Below, one piece after another: positions 25,239 through 35,246 of a stretch of DNA of 64,000 nucleotides (position 1 is the first letter of the stretch; every line of letters begins with the position of its first letter). Source of the DNA: Rhipicephalus microplus (lineage: Eukaryota > Arthropoda > Arachnida > Ixodida > Ixodidae); the NCBI RefSeq assembly GCF_043290135.1, contig NC_134700.1:243992088-244056087 (forward strand), given 5' to 3'. The position numbers and the translations under genes are program-made. The notes beneath the pieces were generated by a model. It was not told the DNA's origin, did not search any database, and saw only the letters and a program-made list of their open reading frames with translations.

Positions 25239-27106
25239 TCGGAACTACTTTTCAAACAGATGCTAATCTTCGTGAACGTCAATAGTGGTTGCAGTGCTGC
25301 CTACCCAATTTTATAAACATTACATATGTGTTCCTTTGATACAGCCATTACGTTGCGTTAACCTCGATTGTGGTTACGTGTCATGCGCTGTAGCAGTGAT
25401 TTATGTAGCATTGCCTAGGGCCAGCATCAGCACTTCATATCAGCTTCAGGTGTTGTTAAGACGCATATTTCAGTTGACATCGTTGCGCAAGTGCAAATAA
25501 CTGGCTATATGAACATATGCAACTCTTCAAAACAAGCCTGTGCGTTAAAAATTTGTACATATATTCATTTCATGACGTGTCGCTCAATAACAAGAATTGC
25601 AATACGGTCACATTCCCTCCGCATGCTTCTCATAACGTCGATTCCCAGGTACGTGGGATCTGCGAAATTTTTTTTTTGTATTTTATGTAACGTGTCCGTT
25701 AAACGTGTAACCACTGCCTTGCGCAAATTGCCCTCGAATGTATGGGAACATTACCAATTATTTGGGGGTCTTTTGGTGACTTAGAGTGTGCAACGCGAAC
25801 AGTATAGTTTATTCTGCAGAATTGACCCGGCGACCAACGATAACGCTGAAACCTTCGGTGCCGCAGTTAGGAAATGCCGACGGGCTTCACACCTGATGAG
25901 ATTACTCGACGTCGCTATCAGTCTAAAGCGTGAATTGCTTGCATTTGGACTTTAGCTTATCGAGAACAAGTTTGCCCAAATGAAGAGTTACGCATTTTCC
26001 AATCTCGCTGCAACCTCCGTCATCACCACATCACGTGGTGATATGTGGGCTCGGGTTTCAGCGCAGCTGAATTTATTAATGTCGAAATATGAGCGCAGTG
26101 CTCCCGCTGTTTTGGACTTGGTGTTACTGACTTAGGTATACATATTTTCTTCTCACATAACACCTGCTCCACCCCCCCCCCCTTTTTTTTTTTGGCTATG
26201 CTGATGCAGCCATTAAGGACGACGCAGGAAAAGCACCTTACAAAATTAAATAATATGAATTAGATGTCGACTCGTTCATAATGCGGCTGTGGACGAAAGC
26301 AGACGGCCTCTGTCAAAATATTTCTCCCTTCTTCGACTAAGTGTTGAAAGAGCACCACAAAGGTCATACTGAATGGACGTACAAAAGCCACTAATGATAG
26401 TTGACGAAGCTATATATTTTGTGTGTACGAAAGGTGCATACCTTTAAAAGTGAGGATATATAAAACGCATTAGCACAAACGATCAAACCACATCGACAGT
26501 AAATTTATGTTCGCTTAAGGTTCATTTACGCGCTGTGCAGTTATAATTTATATTAATGGATCGCACGAGCCGGCCAACAAAGTCTCAGAAACAGAAGCTG
26601 CAAAAGAAGGAGCACGTAGAGAAAAAAGCAAGCAGCTAAGAATAACTCGCGTGCCACGTCACTGGTCTCGAGACTCCGCATACAGAACGCAGCAAAAACC
26701 ATTAGCGAGTACAATCAATCAGGCCACGACGGCTGACGCAGCTAATGACGGCGAGCGTTGGTGCTGTACTGAGAGAAAGATTTATGACCTGGTGGTGTTG
26801 AAGCGCCGTTGCGCGAGGTGTCCACCTTGACGCAAGGACGGCTCCGAGATCTCGCGCGAAGCCCGAACCACAGCTCACGAGTCACGTGGGCAAATGAAGA
26901 TAGCGTCCCACTGCAGAAGCCAGCACCCCTGTCCTTCAACAGTGCCCTGTCAGAGGTCTACGGCCTTCGGTAGCCTGTCACGTTGATTATAGCTGTGTCA
27001 TAGTCAATGTAAGCTGGAAAAACCACAAGAACCACAGGTATACATCCACTACGTAGTGCCTCGTTATCATAGAGGGGTTGTTGCACTTAAAAAGATAGCA
27101 AATTAT
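25239..27106. other. No gene recognised
   Basis: AT-rich unassigned sequence with a C13 followed by T11 tract near 26173-26195. No open frame exceeds 100 codons and none has a domain. Confidence 0.6.
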
Positions 27107-27147
27107 ATCATCATCATCATCATCATCGTCGTCGTCGTCGTCATCAC

Positions 27148-27199
<52 letters not shown>
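27107..27199 (+). repeat. Trinucleotide array (ATC)n-(GTC)n-(ATT)n
   Basis: Three adjacent blocks of different trinucleotides. The polyI/polyN/polyD frames it creates on both strands are not genes. A CTCTTTCGTCCTCGTTCGCT motif about 25 bp downstream recurs in close form near 56780, also beside a trinucleotide array. Confidence 0.92.
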
Positions 27200-27799
27200 T
27201 CTTCGCTGCACTCCGCATACGCTCTCTTTCGTCCTCGTTCGCTCTGCCGGTTACGAAGACGCCGATTTCGCAACATGCCGAAACGGGCGCCTAACAAATG
27301 TGCTGTGAAAACAACGTGTCCCTTTATTTTGCGCACCGTCAGGAGGTCTTCAGAGGAAGCAACACATTTCCCAAGAGAAGAGCAATCGCAGCACATAACA
27401 GAAAGGCATTATTTTCTTGTTAATTCTTTTAATAGCTTGCATGCACGCTGTACTGTTCCCCCACGTTTTCCCGTAACTTATCCACGACCAAATCGTGCTA
27501 GATAGACCTAGTTTTTTTAATCATAGACAACAAAACGCGCGAGTAAGGCCGATGATGATTACAGTTGTGTGGCTGAAATGAGAATGGCGCAACCAAGGAT
27601 AAGAATCAAGAGGGTAAAAGCTAAGGAAACACAAAAGATTTTGCAGTATTGATCATCCTTAACCACTGCACATGCAATGTAAAAATACTATAACGAGTGA
27701 TACACAATGACAAAACATGCTGTTTTCATTAAGTTACGGTAAACCACTTTTTATTACTCCTTGGTTTTTGTTATGTATTATTATAACTACTATATTATT
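27200..27799. other. No gene recognised
   Basis: Unassigned. The open frame running out of the array (to 27505) has no domain. Confidence 0.55.
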
Positions 27800-28024
27800 T
27801 GCGGTTTAACGTCCCAAAACCACGACATGATTAGGAGAGATGCTGTTGTAGAGGGTTTCGAAAATTTTGACTACTTGGGGTTCTTTAATGTACACCAAAG
27901 CTAAGTACATGGGCCTCAAACACTTTCGCCTCCATCGAAAATACAGCCGCCCTACCTGGGATTCTATCCCTCGACCTGCCGGCTAACAGTCGGGTGCTAT
28001 AACCACTAGGTCATCGCGGCGTGG
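27800..28024 (-). mobile_element. Full-length tick SINE, diverged
   Basis: Minus orientation. GCGGTTTAACGTCCCAAAAC marks the 3' body, and GGGATTCTATCCCTCGACC is the degenerate B-box region. ACCACTAGGTCATCGCGGC marks the tRNA-head end. The tandem tail is lost and many substitutions are present, so it is an old copy. Confidence 0.82.
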
Positions 28025-28759
28025 CTGGCTCTTGTTATGTGAAACACCAAATGGTTGTAACCAAGGAGGTTTTAAAAGTATTGCTGATGTGGAAATAATG
28101 CCGCAAGAATGAAGTAGTACTCAAGAAGAGTTTTGGCCGTATACCACCTAATGTATTGACCACGGCTAAAATCGTTGTAGGGACACGATAAAACTACAGC
28201 ATGCAGCGAAGGAAAAGGAACTGTTTGCTCTCCACCCTACAATTTCGATATGCCATTTTTTTCTAGGGAGATGCTGGTCAATGCACGCCTTTGTGTTACT
28301 CGTTTCTGCAAAAATGAGCGAAGCCACCGCAAGTTTTATTCGAGATGAAGTTACGGATACGCATCTGGATATGTTACTTACATTGGTAACAACTATATCT
28401 TATTTGCGATTAACCTAGCGTTTAAGCGGGCAATGCAGAAAAATAAAGTTTATCTCCAGCCGAGCACCATACGGGAAACACTGACTACACTTATGAGGGC
28501 ATTGCGACAGCTGACATTCCTGCATTTTTGAATAAATCTTATTGATTTTAACAGGCTGTAACATGCATTGAAAAACACGTCGGTATCTTGAACGTGCTTA
28601 CGATATATATTTAAGAAATTCCACTTTTTTTCCAGCTAAAGAACAGCATCAAAGAAGAGACTCGTTTGTACAAACTTTGGTTATTCGTGCAGCAGACTTG
28701 ACTTTGCGCGAGCAGAGAGGTGGGCAAAAGACCCATCAATTCCTCACGCTGTGAATAAG
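28025..28759. other. No gene recognised
   Basis: Unassigned AT-rich sequence. The 3' part may hold more of the decayed LINE, but similarity is not readable before about 28760. Confidence 0.5.
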
Positions 28760-29920
28760 TTTCGCTCCGGGGAGACCAAAATTGATGCGCTGATAGGAAA
28801 AAAAAAGCATCAAATGCATACGTAGAATTCCTGTAAGCATTGCCACGTAGAAGCTTCTCCTCGAAGTCTTTTAGGGTGCACAACACCCTCACTGTGGTAG
28901 TCGAAGCACAAAGAACTGCGCAAACAGTACGTCTCTCGTCTTCGAAGGTGGGCAGAAACCTGTTTAAGTCCGCAGGGCTGGCTTTCTTAGCCATCGACGA
29001 GAATGCCACCAGCCAGCTCTCACATAGACTTTGAGCATAAAAGAAGGAAGAGCCTTGATCTAAGTTCCTTCGTAGATGTGTATGGGCACACGAATTCATT
29101 TGTAGATTTTGTAGCTTATGTCATGGGGAAATCCTTGATGCAGCTTCAATAAGACACATCACAGTCGCGGCGGCCGAACAGGCTGCTATCGCGATGGTTA
29201 TGAACGATCCCTCACGGTCTTACATCTACACTGTCACGATAACAGACATCCGGGCATTTCTATCTAATCTAATCTTAAAAAAACCAGTGGCTAAAATTAA
29301 GTACAGACCGACTGATGCATTTCAATCTATGGCGTGGTTCCCAGTGCCCATGGGAATCAATTTTATCCCTCGTTGATGGCCAAGCGTGATGGCCAAGTGG
29401 GCTCGTTGATGGCCAAGCGCAAATTCTAACATTCCGCGATGGTCCCCATACACCAGACAACCCCGGGTTGTGAGCGTAACACGAACCCATGACTCTATTT
29501 TGACGAAATTATGAAACGCTTTAAACTTGGGCGCAGGAAATTCCCGTTCCTGCACCCAAAACTCACTAGACTTCCATCCCCCACATTGGGAATGCTGCTA
29601 ACGGGATATTTCCTATCGAGAGGAAGGCTTAGCCGCTTTGCTTCGGACACCGACCTAAACAGCTCTGAGTGCCATGAAAATTATTGCTGATTATTTTGTG
29701 TGATCTGGCAGTGTTCTGCGTAACAACACGTCTCTTTAATTAAGCAAGAGGAGTGGGAGGAAGCCTTCAATAGCGGCGTTATCCAGGAACAACTAATGGC
29801 TGCCCAAAGGGACCGAGAACGGACTGAAGACCACGCTTTTCCGGTTTCAACGTTAGCGTGGCCCGCAAGTACGACATGTGCGGTTCCTTAGGACCCAAAT
29901 AAAGTTTCTTAACTCATTCG
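28760..29920 (+). pseudogene. Decayed 3' half of an I-group LINE (RT end, RNase H, 3' end)
   Basis: Fragments in shifting frames align in order with the intact LINE at 32.6-35.2 kb. GETKIDALIGK corresponds to VEKTKLNTLMRK. VEAQRTAQTVRLSSSKVGRN corresponds to IEAQTTAQVIRLSSSKAGRR. AAEQAAIAMVMNDPS and MAWFPVPMG correspond to the RNase H segments IAEQVAIALAMTDPS and LSWFPAHMG. LSRGRLSRFASD corresponds to PSRGRLSHYNSD, and EEWEEAFNSG to SDWEEALRSP. It ends with an AATAAAGTTTCTTAAC-type 3' end near 29897-29912. Several frameshifts and stops show it is long dead. The 5' part was lost by truncation or decay. Confidence 0.85.
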
Positions 29921-30550
29921 CGCAGTAGTATAGGTCGCCCGGAAAGTCATCACTTGTGATGACGAAGAAGGATCGCACGTCACAGACGTGAACTAGCTTC
30001 ACGCTACGTCGTCTTCTCCAATCATAAAAAAAAGGGTGCGTCCAGAGGTGACAGTTTTCTGGTAAATCTTCCTCAATTACACACCGGTGTCTGCTTACGT
30101 ATTTCCGTTAAAGCGCTAACGCTACCGACAAGCACCGCCGTTCACAGGCCGCTAAGTCTAAGACGCCTTGTCGAAGCTATACGTAGCCGGTATTACCAGT
30201 TTCCTCTCTCCCTGCACCTAGCGACAACTTTTGCCGGCAGCACAATCAATACTACGTAGGCGGAGCTTCTACTCCCGAGTTACTAAGCCGTGTATTTTGT
30301 TGGTATGGGCAGTTCTTGGCTTGGTTATAGACATCAAAATCGGTTAAAGTAATCATATAAAGTCAGTATTTCTGCTCGTATGGCACAATCTAGTTGAGTT
30401 CAGCTTCGTAATCGCCGACGTATTTCCAGTATTGCGCTCTTTCACAGGTTCTGTTGCAGCACCCTTCATGGAGCAATCGTATTCGCTGTAGTAATTTCTC
30501 AACGCATCTACCATCCGCAACAAGACGCAGGCTGTGAAATGCTAAAGGGT
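29921..30550. other. No gene recognised
   Basis: Unassigned, with no open frame over 60 codons of interest. Confidence 0.6.
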
Positions 30551-30652
30551 CGTGTGTTGTGTGACGTCAGTGGGACGTTAACGACCACCGGAAGGTCGAA
30601 ATTTCCGGAGCCCTCCACTACGGCACTACTCATAATCATTTCGTGGTTTCGG
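30551..30652 (+). mobile_element. SINE fragment (3' body)
   Basis: Plus orientation. GGTCGAAATTTCCGGAGCCC then TCCACTACGGC, and ATAATCATTTCGTGGTTTCG, match the SINE 3' body. The head is missing, and a poly(A) run replaces the usual (ATCA)n tail. Confidence 0.78.
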
Positions 30653-32633
30653 AAAAAAAAAAAACTCCAGATAATATTAAGTCACAGGCCACCATCATAA
30701 TTTGGCAATTATCACCTTGGTATTCTCGTTGCATAAGTGATGGCGAGCCCATTCGTGTTAAAGTGTGATGACACATTATTCTGCAGAAGTAAATACGATC
30801 TGCAGCACACAGTTTATCTGAAATGCGAGGGCCGAAAATAGAGCTGGACGCTTCTGGAAAGGAAGCAATTAACACTGCTACCGGAGCGTGGGACTGGTGC
30901 AGAGTCAAATTAGTTGATGTTGCAGAACATACTTAAAACCATAAATAGAACAATATTCTTTAGCAGCTGCATGTTTGGCGAATATTTATTATCTTTTTTA
31001 GGCATCTTTCGTTTTATTTTCTCAGAAAAGGTGTGCCCATCACGGCGAATGAAACACAGAAAAAAGTTTAAGCTTCCTCTGGGTGCTCGAATTTTCGCCG
31101 AAGCCGGAATTGAGTGTCGTGTTTCATACGCAACAGTCCTCATGAGGAGGAGGGTGAAAACGAAGGAAATAAGGGCAGGAAGGCCTCGTATACGTCCGGT
31201 CTCGCGCGTCCGGTCTCGTATCCGGGGAAGAGGACTATGGGATGAAAAAATAGGGAAGTAGAAAGAAGTGAGCATGCGAAGAATTCGCGGTGAGCTCGAT
31301 GGGCGTTCCATAACTCAGGGTCTCAGGGATATTACGTTCCACTGTGGACAGTCACATCGCGGTGCCTTCTGAAGGATTCATGAGAGTTAACACATGTCGC
31401 ACTCGCGCGGCTCTGCAAATAGGGTCAAATGTATCACTTGAAGTTTGCGGCGTCCAGAAACATTACCTGCTTCTCGTATCTGGCATTTTGTGCTCTTGCT
31501 TCGATTCAGTTTTCGTCCGCTAACTGCGCTCGAATTGTGACCTAAAAGTGTGAAGAAGGCGGTCGCGGACCCCCCAGCTAAGAAAGGAGTCCAATATGGC
31601 TCCCAGCATCGACCCTACGAGTCGACAAACAGCAGCCCACGTCGAGATGTAACAAAGGAGCGGCCTTAAAGAACGGCCGCTACAAAAAGCTTTCAAAAGA
31701 AATGGCAAATAAACAAAAACGCTATAAAAAAGAGCCGACAAAGCCCATTCTTGCGGGAATAGCCGACGCCGGCGGCATTCCAGAAGTTTCCTCCATTCAA
31801 GCTGCGCCCTTTTTTTTTAGTACCTTCCTGTAGCATCTGTTTCCTCCTCTCCTTCCAGGTGCGATGGCACGAAAACGCCGCTGTCCCGAAAGAATCGATC
31901 CGCTTCGAAGAGGATCCCTTGCACGCGAAGCCCAATCAAAAGCCGTTGCCTGCTATTTCGAGCTATACGCTGTCGGCGTCGGTGAACCTATAGAGATGCC
32001 TCCCTCTTCTGGCGTGGAGGATGAAAATATGATGTAGGGCGATGATGGCTTTTCAAACGAAGCGGATCATTGATGGCTGCTTCCCTGATTACTTTCACCT
32101 TTCGCCGTGTCCATAAACAAAACCGTCTCACCATCAAATAGAAAGCCACAGTTTCACCGAAAGGTCGAAGCCTGATAGCAACAAACTGGAATGTCATACG
32201 ACATTGCCCTTTCCCGCCATTCCCTACAAAAATAATCCAATATATCTGTTTCAAATGTATTGCTCTGGTAATCCTACGACATGTTCTAGACTGTAGCTAT
32301 GCCGTCTAGGCCTGCGATTGCCCTTCACCAATGGCAGGCTTCATATTAGATACTATTGGAGAGTATGGGTGGATTGGTGTACGACAATATGGAGTCGGGC
32401 TACATGTGCGACCTCACTGTGTTAGCGATGTAGAGCAAGGTATTTTGTACGCATTAGAATAATTTTGTCGTATATCAGTGTATGTGGTGTGTATGTGTAT
32501 GTGAATGTGGATGTGTCAGTGGTGGAGTCGGCACAGGAGTTGGTGTCGCGGGGTAAGAGTGCTCGGGCGGATGCATAAGCTGGCTTATTGCCTCTCACTC
32601 CGCAGTGGTCGGGTATTCAAATAAATTTTTCCC
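30653..32633. other. No gene recognised
   Basis: About 2 kb with frames up to 133 codons (30910-31311 minus) overlapping a plus-strand frame of 115 codons. There is no known domain. A GTGTATGTG-type purine/pyrimidine run precedes the LINE insertion (about 32480-32520). Confidence 0.5.
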
Positions 32634-35246
32634 AGTCATCCGCAGTCCCAGCCATAGACCGGCTCCTACACTCGCACAAAAAGATGGGAGGAACAAACTC
32701 ATCCTTTCTTGAAGAAATCTCCAAACGTCACCTCCCCTTAAACACAGCACAACCCACCGACTACCCAGAAATAGAATGCGAAACGATACCCGAACTCGAC
32801 GAACCCTTCACGGAGTCAGAAATTCGGGAGGCATTACACAACCTCAACAGCAGATCAGCCCCCGGTCCTGACAAGGTAACCAACCGCCTGTTGCGAAATT
32901 TAGACGACCAAGCCATCACACTACTCACAAAAGACATTAATTACATGTGGGAAACTGGCCAGGTACCTGAACAATGGCGCACGGCCACGGTAATCCTTCT
33001 CTCAAAGCCAGGTAAACCACTCAACTTCGACAATCTACGCCCGATTTCCCTAACCTCATGCATAGGAAAAGCAGCTGAACATGTCATCCTAAATCGTGTA
33101 TCGCGCTACATAGAGGATCACGAACTCTTTCCGTTCAACATGGTCGGGTTCCGTCCGCACCTTTCAACACAAGACGTCATGCTATTACTAAAGAAACAGA
33201 TCTTCGACTCAAAAACGAGAGATGTTCGTGGCATTCTCGCCCTAGACCTCACTAAAGCATTCGACAGCGTTTCACACCGCTTTATACTGGAATCCATTGC
33301 CAGCCTTGGTCTCGGTAAAAGATTCCAGGCGTACATTCGTTCTTTTCTGCAAAATCGAACAGCTCAGCTGCATTTATCGCAACTTACATCCGATACTTAC
33401 ACATTAGGTTCCAACGGGACACCACAAGGGGCAGTCATTTCTCCACTCCTTTTTAACATAGTAATGAAGGGACTATCTGACAAACTCCGCGACATCCCAA
33501 ACATAAACCATGCTATATACGCAGATGACATCACCATCTGGTGCCCGGGAGGCTCATTGGCGGAGTTGGAGCAAGCCCTTCAAACTGCTCTCGATACCAC
33601 AGAAGCCTACTTAAAAAACACTGGACTTCGTTTGTCGCCCACAAAATCAGAGTTGCTACTGTACCGGCAATCTCGCCAAGGCGTTCGTAACTTAACACCC
33701 TTAGGTGATCTACCCATAGCGCTACACGCCAAAGATGGGCAGCGAATACCCCGAGTGGACTCCATACGCATTCTCGGCCTCCTCGTCGAGGCCACTGGCT
33801 GTCATGCAAGAACAATTAAACATATCACAGCAAAAACAGAGAACATGCTCCGACTCATTCAGCGAGTCTCGGGTCGTAGACGAGGCCTTGGAGAGGCCAA
33901 CCTTCTGCGCATATACCACGCGTTCCTAATGAGTCACATCAATTACGTCGCCTCTGCCCACAACTGGACGAAGGTAGAAAAGACGAAACTAAACACACTC
34001 ATGCGCAAAAGCATTAAACAAGTCCTTGGTTTGCCTCAAAACACGAGCACTTCCCGTCTCGACCAACTAGGCATGCACAACGGCATCGATGAAGTGATCG
34101 AGGCCCAGACCACGGCCCAAGTGATCCGCCTCTCCTCCTCCAAGGCAGGCCGCCGACTTCTAAGCGAGGCCGGCATGTCCCCACACCCCTGCCTTGAACG
34201 CGCAGTAACCCTCCCCAGAGTTGTCCGAGCTACTTACATGGTAACCCCATTTCCGCGAAATGTCCACCCACAACACAACGAAGGCAGACGGCTGGCCCGC
34301 GCTCGCGCGATCCTAAACCGTACCGCCGCGAATCGCAACTCTACCGCATTCGTCGACGCAGCGCAATACGGTAACTCCTCCTCTTTCGCACTCGCGGTAG
34401 TAGATGGCGACGGAGCCCTACGCTCAGCCGCCTCGGTTAGGCTATCAACAAGCGCCATAGCCGAACAAGTTGCTATAGCTTTAGCGATGACCGACCCCTC
34501 ACTCACTAATGTCTTCACAGACTCTCGCGCCGCCATTCGGGCTTACGAAACCGGCAACATCGCTCCAGAAGCAGCCCGCATTTTACAAACACGGAAATAT
34601 ACGGGCTCGCACTACCTCTCTTGGTTCCCTGCCCACATGGGCAAAGACGTTCACCCACAACAACCCAACCTCAACGAAATGGCTCATGATCGAGCACGAG
34701 AACTGACCCGCCGTGACGATCAATCAGCCACCGAAGAGCTGGGCCCAGACGTGCAGTTTAATGACCCACTACTCACCTTCCATGAAATTACCTCCCACTA
34801 CCGACACAACAGAAGCCGATACCCTTTACCCCATTCAAAACTAGAACGCGCGCAAGAAGTAGCCTTTAGAATGTTACAAACGAGATCGTACCCATCACGG
34901 GGCCGACTCAGCCATTATAACTCAGACATAAATTCACAGTGCCCAGATTGCACAGAAGTGTACTGTTCACTCGCGCACATGCTCTGGCAATGTCCCGCGT
35001 TACCTCAGGGACCTCTCACCAGTGAGTCCGACTGGGAGGAGGCACTCAGGAGCCCCAATCTCCGAAACCAACTTAAGGCAGTCCAGAGGGCCCAAGAACT
35101 GGCGGAACGCCACCACGTTCCCGCCCCGACTCGGGCGTCGCCTACGGTAGCGGCTGCTAGGATGTCCCACGTGGGCACCCTGGTGGCTTAAACTCCTCAG
35201 GACCATATATTAAAGTTCTTGACTGACTGACTGAGTCATCCGCAGT
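32634..35246 (+). mobile_element. 5'-truncated I-group LINE with 13-bp TSD and (GACT)n tail
   Basis: The element proper is 32647-35233 (2587 bp). AGTCATCCGCAGT occurs at 32634-32646 and 35234-35246, a perfect TSD. The 5' truncation falls just upstream of the RT domain, so endonuclease and ORF1 are absent, as is usual when reverse transcription stops early. The 42-bp 3' UTR holds ATTAAA (35209-35214) and ends in GACTGACTGACTG. The perfect TSD and undamaged frame argue for a recent insertion. Confidence 0.93.
32648..35191 (+). CDS. LINE ORF2 C-terminal part: reverse transcriptase, RNase H, CCHC finger (5'-truncated)
   Basis: The element supplies 847 uninterrupted codons. The upstream flank is open in the same frame and contributes an ATG at 32588, so the 867-residue frame starts in host DNA by chance. 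Residues below are in that numbering. The reverse transcriptase spans about 70-370: SAPGPDKVTN, NLRPISLTSCIGK, LALDLTKAFDSVSH, NGTPQGAVISPLLFN and the catalytic YADD (Tyr 311, 33518). RNase H starts at Asp 590 (FVDAAQ, 34355), with the Glu in IAEQVAIALA and the Asp in VFTDSRAAI. His 700 (NEMAHDRA) sits where the fourth Asp normally lies. CPDCTEVYCSLAHMLWQC is a CX2CX8HX4C finger near the C-terminus. It cannot transpose alone because the endonuclease is missing and no promoter is visible. Confidence 0.92.
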   Translation, partial: PAIDRLLHSHKKMGGTNSSFLEEISKRHLPLNTAQPTDYPEIECETIPELDEPFTESEIREALHNLNSRSAPGPDKVTNRLLRNLDDQAITLLTKDINYMWETGQVPEQWRTATVILLSKPGKPLNFDNLRPISLTSCIGKAAEHVILNRVSRYIEDHELFPFNMVGFRPHLSTQDVMLLLKKQIFDSKTRDVRGILALDLTKAFDSVSHRFILESIASLGLGKRFQAYIRSFLQNRTAQLHLSQLTSDTYTLGSNGTPQGAVISPLLFNIVMKGLSDKLRDIPNINHAIYADDITIWCPGGSLAELEQALQTALDTTEAYLKNTGLRLSPTKSELLLYRQSRQGVRNLTPLGDLPIALHAKDGQRIPRVDSIRILGLLVEATGCHARTIKHITAKTENMLRLIQRVSGRRRGLGEANLLRIYHAFLMSHINYVASAHNWTKVEKTKLNTLMRKSIKQVLGLPQNTSTSRLDQLGMHNGIDEVIEAQTTAQVIRLSSSKAGRRLLSEAGMSPHPCLERAVTLPRVVRATYMVTPFPRNVHPQHNEGRRLARARAILNRTAANRNSTAFVDAAQYGNSSSFALAVVDGDGALRSAASVRLSTSAIAEQVAIALAMTDPSLTNVFTDSRAAIRAYETGNIAPEAARILQTRKYTGSHYLSWFPAHMGKDVHPQQPNLNEMAHDRARELTRRDDQSATEELGPDVQFNDPLLTFHEITSHYRHNRSRYPLPHSKLERAQEVAFRMLQTRSYPSRGRLSHYNSDINSQCPDCTEVYCSLAHMLWQCPALPQGPLTSESDWEEALRSPNLRNQLKAVQRAQELAERHHVPAPTRASPTVAAARMSHVGTLVA

